Under the pieces are notes generated by a model. It did not search any database, had not been told where the DNA came from, and worked only from the letters and a program-made list of their open reading frames with translations. From NCBI GenBank assembly GCA_006503475.1, contig RSEH01000023.1, positions 124,001-188,000 of the forward strand: a DNA stretch of 64,000 nucleotides, written 5' to 3'. The number at the start of each line of letters is the position of its first letter. Within the stretch, counting starts at the first letter, position 1. This stretch comes from Stentor roeselii. Lineage: Eukaryota; Ciliophora; Heterotrichea; Heterotrichida; Stentoridae. Shown in pieces: positions 35,766 to 44,683 of the stretch. The translations under genes and the position numbers were made by a program.

Positions 35766-36572
35766 ATGGTTGATATTGAAATTTTATCGCTTAACCAGAG
35801 CTATGAACTTGAAGGTCAGGCGCAATTAGTTTATGAGTGGGACTTTCAATTGAAATTTCCAGTCGAAACTTGCAATTTGAGGCAGAGACTTAAAACTCAA
35901 ACTCGAATATCACGGAAAATCGGGCAGGTTGTTTTTAACGATCATTCAGAATTTGTGTATAAAAAAGAGTATCCTCAAGGTAAATACTCAGGTGAGACAA
36001 GGCATCAGAAGAGGTCAGGCTACGGGATTCAGTATTTTTCTGGTGAAGTACGGTACTACGGGCATTGGGAAGATGACAAACCTCATGGAGAAGGTTATTT
36101 GTTGATATCTAAAGACAACTACTATGTAGGGACCTTCGTTAACGGGCAGTTCTCAGGGTACGGCGAGTATTTCTTAGGAAAAGACTACTTCTATAAAGGA
36201 AACTTCGAAAATAACTTGAAACATGGCGAAGGTATTGAAAAGTCTTCTAAAGAAAGTTATCAAGGAAGCTTCAGTCAAGGAAACAGACATGGCCAAGGGT
36301 CTCTTAAGACCACAGCAGGGACTTATTCAGGGCACTTCAACCAAGGAACTCCAATAAAAGGAAAATTTCGAGCTTCGAACAGGTCTTACACTTATTCAGG
36401 CAGGTGGAAGTCAGAGACTTGGGAAGGCAAAGGTGTTCTTCGCATTTACAATGAAACCTCTCCATTCACTAAAATGAAAGGAACATTTAAATCAGGTATT
36501 TTCATGACAGGCCAAGTGACAACTACAGACAATTCCACGATTTTCATGAAAAGCAAGAAAAAACTTTTTTAA
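35766..36572 (+). CDS. MORN-repeat protein
   Basis: 268 aa. From about residue 78 there are about eight MORN repeats (YSGETRHQKRSGYGIQYF, YYGHWEDDKPHGEGYL, YVGTFVNGQFSGYGEYF, YKGNFENNLKHGEGI, YQGSFSQGNRHGQGSL and weaker ones). MORN proteins link membranes to the cytoskeleton and occur in ciliary radial spokes and junctional complexes. There is no kinase or other catalytic domain. The start is TTATAAATGG; the PIG-K gene begins 10 nt after the stop. Confidence 0.88.
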   Translation: MVDIEILSLNQSYELEGQAQLVYEWDFQLKFPVETCNLRQRLKTQTRISRKIGQVVFNDHSEFVYKKEYPQGKYSGETRHQKRSGYGIQYFSGEVRYYGHWEDDKPHGEGYLLISKDNYYVGTFVNGQFSGYGEYFLGKDYFYKGNFENNLKHGEGIEKSSKESYQGSFSQGNRHGQGSLKTTAGTYSGHFNQGTPIKGKFRASNRSYTYSGRWKSETWEGKGVLRIYNETSPFTKMKGTFKSGIFMTGQVTTTDNSTIFMKSKKKLF

Positions 36573-36582
36573 TTATTTAATA

Positions 36583-37614
36583 ATGAAAAATTTCTGCATA
36601 AAATTCTTGATTTTTTTCAGTTTTTTCAAAGTGACCTTTGGAGATACTTGGGCTGTTTTAGTGGATTCTTCGAAGTTTTACTTTAACTACCGACATACAG
36701 TGAACACCCTAATGTTTTACCAGATGTTGAAGAGATTTGGACTGGATGACGAGCACATTATTCTCATGTTGCCTGAGAATCATCAGTGCCATCCAAGAAA
36801 CTTGTACCCTGGGCGAATTGAAGACAGTTTTCACTCAGAAGACTTGATGAACGACGTTGAAATCGACTATCGCGGGGCTGAAGTGAGTCCAGAGTCAATT
36901 GTTCAGGTGCTGACAGGAAGACATTCACCCGGCACTCCTTATTCCAAAAGACTTGAATCAAGAGGCTCTTCAAAAGTCTTTCTTTATTTAACTGGACATG
37001 GCGGAAACGGGTACTTCAAAGTACAAGACACTCAAGTTTTACTCAGTAATGACCTGGCAAATGCGGTTTATGAAATGTTTTACAAGGAAAGGTTCGAAGA
37101 AATGATGATTTTCATTGATAGTTGCCAGGCACTACCGATTTTTGACTATATTGACCTTCCTGGAGTTCATGGACTTTCGAGTAGTTTAAATGGACAACCT
37201 GCGAAAAGTTATGGAACGCATCGAGAACTTGGAGTTTCTGCAACTGACCACTTTTCTTATTATTTTGTAGAAATTTTCAATAAGAAAAACTTGACTCATC
37301 AGGTAGATTTGGAAACTGTCATCAAAAAATTACCGAAAAATTTGATTAAGTCTCAGATTGGTGTCAAGTCTAGAACTAAGACAAGTCATATCATTGTTAA
37401 TGATTTTATTTCTGATCGATTTGATCAGATATCGGTGAATAGAAGCTTTTTTGAGTATAGAAATCCGAAGGTTTGGAATTACTTGAGGGTTGAGGATCGG
37501 GAAAAGGGGAAGGACTGTGAAGAGGAGGTGATGGACAGAGATGGAAACTGGAATTTTTTTGTTAGTTGTTTTGTTGGGTTAGTGTTTTTAGCTGTTGGGA
37601 TTAGGAATAGGTAG
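36583..37614 (+). CDS. PIGK: GPI transamidase catalytic subunit PIG-K/GPI8
   Basis: 343 aa. Signal peptide (about 1-20), then DTWAVLVDSSKFYFNYRH, NTLMFYQMLKRFG, the catalytic His in YLTGHGGNGYFK (His139) and the catalytic Cys in IFIDSCQA (Cys181) of peptidase family C13. A C-terminal membrane segment (about 318-338) gives type I topology. The enzyme cleaves the C-terminal signal of substrate proteins and attaches the GPI anchor in the ER lumen; its partners are GAA1, PIG-S, PIG-T and PIG-U. It starts only 10 nt after the MORN gene stop. Confidence 0.95.
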   Translation: MKNFCIKFLIFFSFFKVTFGDTWAVLVDSSKFYFNYRHTVNTLMFYQMLKRFGLDDEHIILMLPENHQCHPRNLYPGRIEDSFHSEDLMNDVEIDYRGAEVSPESIVQVLTGRHSPGTPYSKRLESRGSSKVFLYLTGHGGNGYFKVQDTQVLLSNDLANAVYEMFYKERFEEMMIFIDSCQALPIFDYIDLPGVHGLSSSLNGQPAKSYGTHRELGVSATDHFSYYFVEIFNKKNLTHQVDLETVIKKLPKNLIKSQIGVKSRTKTSHIIVNDFISDRFDQISVNRSFFEYRNPKVWNYLRVEDREKGKDCEEEVMDRDGNWNFFVSCFVGLVFLAVGIRNR

Positions 37615-38054
37615 AGGTTATTCAAGGTTGGAATTCAAAGGTTTTAGGTTATTTATATTAGTTTCAGAGTTGTTAATAATTTTAGGTTTAGGTGTTATTT
37701 TTAGTTTAAGAAATGTAAATAATTTTAGGTTTAGGTGTTAAAACATCTAATTATTAGAGGAAGGGTTTTTTATATTTTTAGTTTGAGGTGTTCAAAGAAT
37801 GTAATTGTGAGAAGAATAGAGATTTTTTTATAACCACGATGAATTTTCATTTGATTTATTGTTGAAATTAATTGATGATTTTCTGAAGATTACATCAAAA
37901 TGATAAACTTAGATAAAGCTTATAATTAATAAAACAAATAATTATATTTAAGAACTATTTTCATTTAAAACTAGTTTTCAATCCCTAGTTTATACTTTTT
38001 TCGATAAAAATTGGTAATCTTTTATAGGCCTAACCTAAATAAATATTCCCATAA
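37615..38054. other. Intergenic region with short direct repeat
   Basis: About 440 nt, G/T-rich at its left end and AT-rich at its right. A 23-nt element (AATAATTTTAGGTTTAGGTG and TTA) occurs identically at 37675-37697 and 37718-37740, with a weaker third version near 37780. No gene is seen. Confidence 0.7.
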
Positions 38055-38510
38055 ATGAAACCTTTCCCAGACCTCTATAGAATCATGAAACAAAGAGCTA
38101 CTAGAAAGGCTCATCATTCTATAGTCTACAGCATACTTGAAATTCATTCCCTATCAATCAAAAACGATGAAAAGACGCTTCTAATGAGTCTTCCTGTTCT
38201 TCCACAATGGGTGGATCATGATCAGCTTATTTCTCAAAGCACGCTATGCCTGATAATAGATACTATTCCTGGTATTTACTCGATGTCAATTAACCCATTC
38301 CACCCCTCAGCAGTAAACCTAGGAGTTCGTTTTTTTTCAAGACCAAAGCAAGGTTCTCTGCTATCAATAACAGTAAAATCAAGCATATCTTCACAAGACA
38401 AGCTCGGGACATTGAGATACGAGATAAGATGTGAAGAAACTTTAGTAGCGATAGGAAAAATCAACATGATATTCAACCAAAACTCTTTCTGGAGGTCAGA
38501 AAAACTTTAA
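38055..38510 (+). CDS. Hotdog-fold thioesterase-like protein
   Basis: 151 aa. The central part, LISQSTLCLIIDTI, then NLGVRFFSRPKQGSLLSITVKSS and GTLRYEIRCEETLVAIGKINMIF, follows the helix-then-sheet order of hotdog thioesterases such as ACOT13/THEM2, which hydrolyse acyl-CoA. The usual GG before the helix and the Asp/Glu catalytic residues are not obvious, so activity is uncertain. The sorting nexin gene starts 13 nt downstream on the same strand. Confidence 0.55.
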   Translation: MKPFPDLYRIMKQRATRKAHHSIVYSILEIHSLSIKNDEKTLLMSLPVLPQWVDHDQLISQSTLCLIIDTIPGIYSMSINPFHPSAVNLGVRFFSRPKQGSLLSITVKSSISSQDKLGTLRYEIRCEETLVAIGKINMIFNQNSFWRSEKL

Positions 38511-38523
38511 GTATTTCTTATAA

Positions 38524-40509
38524 ATGGACTCAGACGATGAAGACTCGAGCTACATTCTCCGTGCAGAACGAGAAGCAAAGCAAAATTTCTTGAAAGAAGA
38601 AATCATTGAAAACAACTACGACCCAGAACTGTTCACTTGGTACATCTCAAGTATTCAAGAGGCAGACATCGACTCCTGGGAATTCGACCAACTTCAGACA
38701 GTCGTCCGTGAGTTTAAATTAAAATTCAGAAGAGGACAAACACTTGATGAGGTCCAAGGACCTCAGCCCAAATCAGAAATTCAGGTCAAAAGAGACTATC
38801 TTCTTTCAGAAGTCATTCAAAATGGATATGAGGCTGAACTTTTCATGTGGTTTATTGAAGGACTTGGAGAACCTGATTTGAACTTTTGGACTTTTGAGAA
38901 ACTTCAAGAAGCTGTTTGTTTGTTTAAAGAGAAATTTAGACCCGGAGAGAGCTTGGATGATGTTTTGGGGAAGGGAGTTGAAAAAGTTGAAAAAGCTGAA
39001 CAAATTGAAAAAGCTGAAAAAGTTGAGGAAAAAAGTGGTGAGGGTTTAAAAGTTGAAAAAAGAAATAAGTTAAAGAAGAAAAATGTTGAAAATGTTGAAG
39101 ATTATCAGAAAATGATGGAGAATGAGACTTGTTTAGATACAGGGACAAATTATCCTAGCATTGGTTTAACACCTACTTCTCCAAAGGTTAGTAAAATCAC
39201 TGAATTGAAAGAAAACAATAGTTTTAAAGAAAGTATTAAGGATGAAAAACAAGGAAAACATGAAATTAATGAAAATTTTGAAGATCATGAAAATCTTGAA
39301 GAACCTGAAGACTCTGAAGTAAAGCATGAGTCGAATAACAGTGAAAAGCCTGGATCTCCATTTCTAGAACAGGACGAAGTGGTTTACACTGATCCTAAAG
39401 CTAAAAGTCTCTTCGACTGCGAGTCACTGCTAGTCCTTCCTTGTGGTACCATCTCAGAAACAGAGATTTCCTTATCAAGTGACTTAAAATTCAGCTGTGG
39501 TTCACCTAAACTGCAGAAATTCGGCTTTTTCTCCAAGAAGTTCATTGAATATGAACTTTCTACTCCGGCTTTGGGGTGGCAAGTACGTCGTCGTTACAGT
39601 GACTTTATCTGGCTTCGAGATGTTCTTCAGTCCAATAATCCAGGTTCATACATCCCGCCCCTTCCATCAAAAAAAATGATGGGTAACTTCGAAGACCAAT
39701 TCATAAAAAAGCGTTCAAAGCTTTTAAACGACTTCATCAACACAGTCCTAAGAGACCCTAATCTCCGATCATCTCCAGACCTGGTAGTCTTTTTGAATGA
39801 AACCAACCCGAATTCTCTAAGACTTCATCAATCAAAGTTAAAAATCCCTCGAACGATAAAGTTCGAAGACATCAGTACTTTGAACGGCGACACCATCTGC
39901 GACTTAAACGAAGACTCAGAACTTTTTGAAGTCCTTTCTGATTACCTCGACGTTTCTGAAAGTCTTGAAAAACAACTAAAAAATTCTACAAAAGGACTCA
40001 TCAACTGCACTAAAAAAGCAAGCAACACAATCAATGAATTCGCAGAAATGGTTCAAGAACTTCAAAACTCATTCAGAGAAAGTGAAATGGCTGATAAACT
40101 CGCAGAAATCATGGAAAAGGCGAATAATATGCTTGTGAAATGGGCAGCTCATGAAGAAATTAATGGAAAAAATTTAGAAGATGACTTGAAACTACATTTT
40201 GATTTCAAGATTAAAGAAAAAAAGGTATTTAAAAATATGCTGCAAGAAAGAAATTCACGGTTTTATGATTATAGAAAAGTGAAGAATAAGAAAGGATGTG
40301 ATTCGGTTGTGGAAAATGCGAGAAATATTTTTGGACATTTCAATTTTAAGATCAGGTCGGAGTTTGAAAGAAGTTTTGGAGATCAGGTCATTTATGATAG
40401 AGAACATTTCAAAACTCTTGCTACTCATGAAATTGAAAAAGCTGAGAGTCTTGAAGCTCTTTGGGTTTTAACTAGTAACGATTTTTACCAAGCTCCGAGG
40501 TTAATATAA
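38524..40509 (+). CDS. PX-domain sorting nexin with duplicated N-terminal module
   Basis: 661 aa. Residues about 300-430 are a PX domain: FIEYELSTPALGWQVRRRYSDF with the phosphoinositide-binding RRYSDF motif, IPPLPSKK, then FIKKRSKLLNDFI. The following 230 residues are helical and BAR-like. The N-terminus has two copies of a module of about 60 aa (about 15-75 and 85-150; LKEEIIENNYDPELFTWYI versus LLSEVIQNGYEAELFMWFI, each ending TLDEVQG or SLDDVLG). Between lies an acidic low-complexity region. It probably binds PI3P on endosomes and shapes retrieval tubules. Start TTATAAATGG. Confidence 0.85.
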   Translation: MDSDDEDSSYILRAEREAKQNFLKEEIIENNYDPELFTWYISSIQEADIDSWEFDQLQTVVREFKLKFRRGQTLDEVQGPQPKSEIQVKRDYLLSEVIQNGYEAELFMWFIEGLGEPDLNFWTFEKLQEAVCLFKEKFRPGESLDDVLGKGVEKVEKAEQIEKAEKVEEKSGEGLKVEKRNKLKKKNVENVEDYQKMMENETCLDTGTNYPSIGLTPTSPKVSKITELKENNSFKESIKDEKQGKHEINENFEDHENLEEPEDSEVKHESNNSEKPGSPFLEQDEVVYTDPKAKSLFDCESLLVLPCGTISETEISLSSDLKFSCGSPKLQKFGFFSKKFIEYELSTPALGWQVRRRYSDFIWLRDVLQSNNPGSYIPPLPSKKMMGNFEDQFIKKRSKLLNDFINTVLRDPNLRSSPDLVVFLNETNPNSLRLHQSKLKIPRTIKFEDISTLNGDTICDLNEDSELFEVLSDYLDVSESLEKQLKNSTKGLINCTKKASNTINEFAEMVQELQNSFRESEMADKLAEIMEKANNMLVKWAAHEEINGKNLEDDLKLHFDFKIKEKKVFKNMLQERNSRFYDYRKVKNKKGCDSVVENARNIFGHFNFKIRSEFERSFGDQVIYDREHFKTLATHEIEKAESLEALWVLTSNDFYQAPRLI

Positions 40510-40735
40510 AATATTTAAGAATTTTGAATAATCTTGAATGAATGAAGGAAGATTTTCTGAATGTTTTAATAAGATAATTATAGGATTGCTTCATTTTGAT
40601 TAATTTAATGCTATGCGGATTGACTTAGTTAGAAATTGAAGAAAATATTAAGTTTATGTTGATAATTACTTAATAATACCTGGGATTTATTATTGAATAG
40701 TGAAAGTTCTTCTTTCAAAGTGTAAAAGATTATGA

Positions 40736-40894
40736 TTATTTATTCTGGCTCTTCAAATGGTTCAGCAGATACTCCACAGGGTCTTTGGGCATGTCATTAA
40801 CCAGCGCTCTCATCATTTCCTCAAACCCATCATACACCTGGTTCTCAGCAAGGTACTCTTCGACTTCTTTCTGATAAGCCTGATTAGCATCCAT
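40736..40894 (-). CDS. 52-aa RIIa/DPY-30-like microprotein
   Basis: A complete ATG-to-TAA frame encodes 52 aa. The sequence VEEYLAENQVYDGFEEMM, then LVNDMPKDPVEYLLNHL has the two-helix pattern of the RIIa/DPY-30 dimerisation fold, as at the N-terminus of adenylate kinase 5 and PKA regulatory subunits (xxYLxxxxVxxxFExL.. PxDPxEYL). Such domains dimerise and dock on amphipathic anchor helices, often in cilia. It stands alone here with no kinase or other domain attached. A 46-nt tandem repeat lies directly upstream. It is too short for usual gene finders. Confidence 0.75.
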   Translation of the reverse strand: MDANQAYQKEVEEYLAENQVYDGFEEMMRALVNDMPKDPVEYLLNHLKSQNK

Positions 40895-40897
40895 AAC

Positions 40898-40989
40898 TGT
40901 AAATAATAATCTACTAACTTTTTATTCGACGATTTAAACCTTATGTAAATAATAATCTACTAACTTTTTATTCAACGATTTAAACCTTA
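40898..40989. repeat. 46-nt tandem duplication
   Basis: Two adjacent 46-nt copies (40898-40943 and 40944-40989) beginning TGTAAATAATAATCTACTAA differ at one base. They sit between the start of the microprotein and the end of the upstream minus gene, so they likely include the microprotein promoter. Confidence 0.95.
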
Positions 40990-41002
40990 ACATTAATTAA
41001 CT

Positions 41003-41788
41003 TCATCCAGTTTTACTTTTGACTCTCCAGAGTTCAAAACTAAGTTTTTTTACCCAAAACTGCATAAATCTTACATTTCCTCCATTATTAAACATCTTTC
41101 GCACGAAAAAGGTCAGAGGTATCTTCTTCTGGGTCTTAGATTTCACTTTTAAAGCTACATGCTTCACTCTAAACTTTTCAATGATTTTCTTAAGGTTATG
41201 GATTTTTTCACTTTTTTCGCTTCTTTTCTTGGAAGATGTGAAGATCTTCAAACTTGGAGACTTTATTTCTCCTAAACGTGTTTCTATTCGAGTTTGGGTC
41301 TGGTTTCGAGGAGAGAGGAAACCGCTTAGGGACATTTTTTGTGAAAGGGTCTTGTCGAGGGTGTTTTTAAGGAGGTGCTTTTCTCGATTTGAGGATAAAA
41401 GTCTTTGAGTGCTCATAAGAATAGCTTCTTTTTGAATTTTAGTAATTAAATTGGCCTGATAGTGAAACAAACAAGAACTTTTAATATGAGTGATCAAAAG
41501 TCTTACAGAGTCTCCTGATGGAAAACAATGTCTTGCCAAGGCCTTGATGAGTTTTTCAAATTTCGAAAAAGTGATTTCCCTAACTTTTTCTCCGAATTTA
41601 TTCTTTAAAACCGAGGTAAAAACTCTTTTCAGGTCCAAAGAAGAGATCAACTCAGGATAAACCCTTAAATTACTCACAAATTTTAAAAATTGCTTCTTGG
41701 TGATGCTTCTCAAGTCCTTTTCTGCGATTTTTTTAAAGAAAATTTCCCTGAAAGTGTTTTTATTTATTTCCAAAAGACCATCATCCAT
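41003..41788 (-). CDS. Basic helical protein, EF-hand-like N-terminus
   Basis: 261 aa. The N-terminal 130 residues resemble a degenerate EF-hand pair (FKKIAEKDLRSITKKQFLKFV; ITFSKFEKLIKALARHCFP) without a complete calcium loop. The C-terminal half is very basic, with an IEKFRVKHVALKVKSKTQKK stretch that may bind calmodulin or microtubules. No family is recognised. Ends in TGA. Confidence 0.62.
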   Translation of the reverse strand: MDDGLLEINKNTFREIFFKKIAEKDLRSITKKQFLKFVSNLRVYPELISSLDLKRVFTSVLKNKFGEKVREITFSKFEKLIKALARHCFPSGDSVRLLITHIKSSCLFHYQANLITKIQKEAILMSTQRLLSSNREKHLLKNTLDKTLSQKMSLSGFLSPRNQTQTRIETRLGEIKSPSLKIFTSSKKRSEKSEKIHNLKKIIEKFRVKHVALKVKSKTQKKIPLTFFVRKMFNNGGNVRFMQFWVKKLSFELWRVKSKTG

Positions 41789-41932
41789 AATTCAATTAAT
41801 AAATAAAAATCATCTTGACTTTTATTTCAATCTATCGAAAACCCTGAAAATTACTCTAAAATTTAATGAATGATGCGAAAAATGCGAAAAAAACTTAAAA
41901 TCCAGACATTTTTCTATGGTTATAATAATAAA

Positions 41933-42472
41933 ATGCTAATCAAACTAACATGCTTCCTATTATCATCGCAAGTTTTCGCTTGTAGTGATTGTTTTTCTAA
42001 GTGCGATAAGCACAATAAGAATGAGTGCCTTCTGCATTGCGGCTGTCCTGTTTTCAGAGTGAATCAAGTCCATGGAGGAAGTTTCCAGGGATCGAAGGGT
42101 CAGTTGCATGTTCCAGATCTGGACGAAATATTTACTCAGTGGGTTCCTCAAGGTCTGGGGTGCGACTTGTCATGTAGTCAAGACTGTTCTTCTCAGTATC
42201 TTGACTCGAGACTTGAATCTTGTGTTCGAAAATGTGGGTGCTCTGGTCTTATGAGTGAAACAAAATTTAATGAAAATACATCAATTCAAAGTAAGTGTGA
42301 AGCCATCTGTCGTGGTAGTCCCGCAGCATGTGCAGTTGACTGCTATGGCCACATAGAAGGCAATCAGGATTTATTTTACCTGTGGATCGTTTTTCCAGTG
42401 ATCGGAGGAATTTTCGTGCTGGCCTGGCTGGCGATGAGGCAAAAGAAAGAAGATGACTACACACTTATGTAA
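41933..42472 (+). CDS. Cys-rich type I membrane protein
   Basis: 179 aa from the ATG at 41933; the frame is open further upstream, but MLIKLTCFLLSSQVFA from 41933 is a proper signal peptide. The ectodomain has three Cys-rich segments with related spacing: CSDCFSKC..CLLHCGCP, CDLSCSQDC..CVRKCGCSG, CEAICRG..CAVDCYG. A single membrane span (about 143-166) and a short charged tail KKEDDYTLM follow. Probably a disulfide-rich surface or secretory-pathway protein of unknown function. Confidence 0.75.
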   Translation: MLIKLTCFLLSSQVFACSDCFSKCDKHNKNECLLHCGCPVFRVNQVHGGSFQGSKGQLHVPDLDEIFTQWVPQGLGCDLSCSQDCSSQYLDSRLESCVRKCGCSGLMSETKFNENTSIQSKCEAICRGSPAACAVDCYGHIEGNQDLFYLWIVFPVIGGIFVLAWLAMRQKKEDDYTLM

Positions 42473-42508
42473 CAAGTACCCGAGTAAGTTTAACCTAAAA
42501 CTATTCAT

Positions 42509-43990
42509 CTAAAATACAAAACTTTTCCCTTTATGTTTGTCTGTTAAAGCTGAGGACCTATTAAAACAAAAAAGTGGTTTCACCACAGTCTGAACAACCT
42601 CCTCATTTTTCCAATCAAAAAAAAACCGATGACTCATAGCATCTTTAGCATTGATTCTATCTTGAGGGGTCCAAGCCAAGCATCCTAAATACGATTTACT
42701 TTTCACCAAATCAAAAAATTCCAAACTAGCACCTCTAAGAATTTGATCAAGTCTTAAACTCGAATTTTTACTCACCCTGGCCCTTGGTTTCAAATCTGAA
42801 TAAAAAAACATCGAAAGTCTTTTCGATTCTTTTACCAGGTCCAAAGGTGGAGGTCCAAGAGCCTCGACCATCAACCCAACAAGCTGCCCCTCGTCCTGAC
42901 CAGGGAAAATCGGGCGCCCAGTGAAAAGTTCCGCTAAAACACATCCAAAAGACCAGATATCAATAGCCTCATTGTACTCCAAACCTAAAACAACTTCAGG
43001 AGCTCTGTAAAATCGACTCTGAATGTAATTAAAAAGCTTTTTATTCACAAAACAAGCGGAACCCAAGTCAATCACTTTGACTGAAGTTTTCGAATGAGTT
43101 AAAGTCAGGATGTTTTCTGGCTTCAAGTCGCAGTGGATAATTCCTTTCGTTGAAAGGTGGTTCAAAGCTTCAAACACTTGAAAAGCGATTTTTTTTATGA
43201 GTCGCTCGTCGAGGCCTTGGAAGCAGTTTGAATGAAGGACTGAGTAAAGGCTTGGACCTAGTAAATCGAAGACTATGCAGAAGTGACTTCGGAAAATGAA
43301 TGATTTTCGCTTTTGGACTATGTGATTTTCAAGGATTTTTTTATCTTGTTGAAGAATTTCTAAGATTTTCACCTCGGTCTCGGCTTGCTCTGATAGTCGT
43401 GATTTGTTTTTTATGATTTTTAAGGCAAGAGGCTCTTTTGTCTTGTGGTCGAAAACTTTTACAACTTGGCCGAATGCGCCTTTGCCTAGTGGCTCAAGGA
43501 TTTCGAATCTGTAGAAAATGTGGTCGTTTTTTATGATTTTGTAGTCACCTCTTTCATCATCGTAGCAGAAGTTCAACTTTGATGAGAAGCTCTTTATTTT
43601 TTCTGATGATTGGCCGAAATAGTAAATTTTTTTGAATTCTAGAGCCTCGCCTTGCTCATAAGGACTAAGACATTCCTTAAAACTCTTCAAAAGTATCTTA
43701 GAACTGATAGGAAAAACAACATCCAACTCTAAATCCCCTTTACCCTTCTCATTTCTTTTTCTAACCCCACTCTGAAAACAAGAACCCGAGCAATTTTCCA
43801 AGTCCCTATCAAAATCACAAGAAAACCTTCTGCCCTTCCGAGTACAAATCCTATTCTCCCCAAAGCCAAGCCTCATCTGAGCATTTTCAAGTCTTTGCGA
43901 GAACTCCAAAATAGACTTTTTCAATTTAATAGTTTCTTCCACCTGACAATCAATTGGAGAAGCTCTAAAACTCTGAGTCCCTCTTCTCAT
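42509..43990 (-). CDS. DYRK-family protein kinase (DYRK2-like)
   Basis: 493 aa. A DYRK homology box (SFKECLSPYEQGEALEFKKI, about 103-122) precedes the kinase domain (about 160-470). Seen are the Gly loop GKGAFG (169-174), Lys191 in LALKII, HCDLKPEN (286-293, the Cys being typical of DYRKs), DLG in place of DFG (308-310) and YIQSRFYRAPE. The DYRK YxY activation motif reads FNY, so the first Tyr is Phe while the autophosphorylated second Tyr (Tyr322) is kept. DYRKs autophosphorylate this Tyr during folding and then act as Ser/Thr kinases. The convergent Cys-rich gene ends 36 nt away. Confidence 0.93.
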   Translation of the reverse strand: MRRGTQSFRASPIDCQVEETIKLKKSILEFSQRLENAQMRLGFGENRICTRKGRRFSCDFDRDLENCSGSCFQSGVRKRNEKGKGDLELDVVFPISSKILLKSFKECLSPYEQGEALEFKKIYYFGQSSEKIKSFSSKLNFCYDDERGDYKIIKNDHIFYRFEILEPLGKGAFGQVVKVFDHKTKEPLALKIIKNKSRLSEQAETEVKILEILQQDKKILENHIVQKRKSFIFRSHFCIVFDLLGPSLYSVLHSNCFQGLDERLIKKIAFQVFEALNHLSTKGIIHCDLKPENILTLTHSKTSVKVIDLGSACFVNKKLFNYIQSRFYRAPEVVLGLEYNEAIDIWSFGCVLAELFTGRPIFPGQDEGQLVGLMVEALGPPPLDLVKESKRLSMFFYSDLKPRARVSKNSSLRLDQILRGASLEFFDLVKSKSYLGCLAWTPQDRINAKDAMSHRFFFDWKNEEVVQTVVKPLFCFNRSSALTDKHKGKSFVF

Positions 43991-44011
43991 TTTTACATTT
44001 AAACTTAGAAA

Positions 44012-44248
44012 TTATTTACGTTTATGTCTTCCCATCATCTGATTAAAAAACTCTTTAGTTTCAGTTTTTTGAAGTCTTTGAACGAGTGGTTTTTTATCCT
44101 GGACCTTAACAACGAAATTTTCAATAATTTTCTCAGTTCTTGCCTTGTTCTTGACGGAGACTTTTTTATGACCTTCAGCAAGTTTTTTCTTGGAGTAGGC
44201 CTTAAGGTGGGTCTGAAAGTCATTCAAATCGTGGTCATTAAATTCCAT
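44012..44248 (-). CDS. Small basic protein, 78 aa
   Basis: 78 aa from ATG at 44248 to 44012, highly basic (LKAYSKKKLAEGHKKVSVK; C-terminus MMGRHKRK) and predicted to be helical. No family recognised; nucleolar or cytoskeletal location would suit the charge. Its start codon is 5 nt from the start codon of the divergent gene at 44254. The clean ATG context TTTATA and the lack of a competing frame support it. Confidence 0.65.
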   Translation of the reverse strand: MEFNDHDLNDFQTHLKAYSKKKLAEGHKKVSVKNKARTEKIIENFVVKVQDKKPLVQRLQKTETKEFFNQMMGRHKRK

Positions 44249-44253
44249 TATAA
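44249..44253. promoter_or_regulatory. Five-nt divergent spacer TATAA
   Basis: The two divergent start codons are separated by TATAA only; the 13-nt CCATTATAAATGG is a near palindrome. Each gene must have its upstream control inside the other coding region, or the leaders overlap. Confidence 0.6.
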
Positions 44254-44643
44254 ATGGTGCTCTTCAGAGGAACTAACCCTATCGGTCCTGCGAATCGAGA
44301 TGAAAGAGGCCCTGCAGAAGAACTTGATGAGAGGATCATAAAATACATTCAGATGCCTGACAAAGAATGGAACGAGTTGTATGAAAAAATGTATAATGAT
44401 AGGAAATATCCTGGATATGATAGCTTGAAACTTGTACTTATTCCGGCTTTTGTTTATTCAGGTATTGCGGCTAGCTTGTCTTATGAACTCTATTTAAAAA
44501 GAGTCGCTCTTTTCAAGTACCCTTCGAATATTGCTAAACTTGCGGTGATCCCCTTTTTTGGACTTTTGGCTTTCAATAATTTAGATCTCGCCAGGGATAT
44601 TTGGACCTTCAGGAAGAAGTATCCTGAAATGTATCAGCCTTAA
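44254..44643 (+). CDS. Small two-span membrane protein, possibly mitochondrial
   Basis: 129 aa. Two hydrophobic helices (about 68-87, VLIPAFVYSGIAASLSYEL, and about 99-113, AVIPFFGLLAF) follow a polar N-terminus with RGPAEELDERIIKYIQM. The small size and the C-terminal LARDIWTFRKKYPEMYQP resemble accessory subunits of mitochondrial respiratory complexes of ciliates, but this is a guess from shape only. It is divergent from the 78-aa gene. Confidence 0.62.
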   Translation: MVLFRGTNPIGPANRDERGPAEELDERIIKYIQMPDKEWNELYEKMYNDRKYPGYDSLKLVLIPAFVYSGIAASLSYELYLKRVALFKYPSNIAKLAVIPFFGLLAFNNLDLARDIWTFRKKYPEMYQP

Positions 44644-44683
44644 GTAGGAATACTTAAATTAGAGTTATTCAAAAAGCTTGATT

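Noticed and set aside
37675-37740. GGTTTAGG-type repeat as a telomere remnant
   Set aside because: The two 23-nt copies do not contain the TGTTAGGG octamer and are better described as a short direct repeat.
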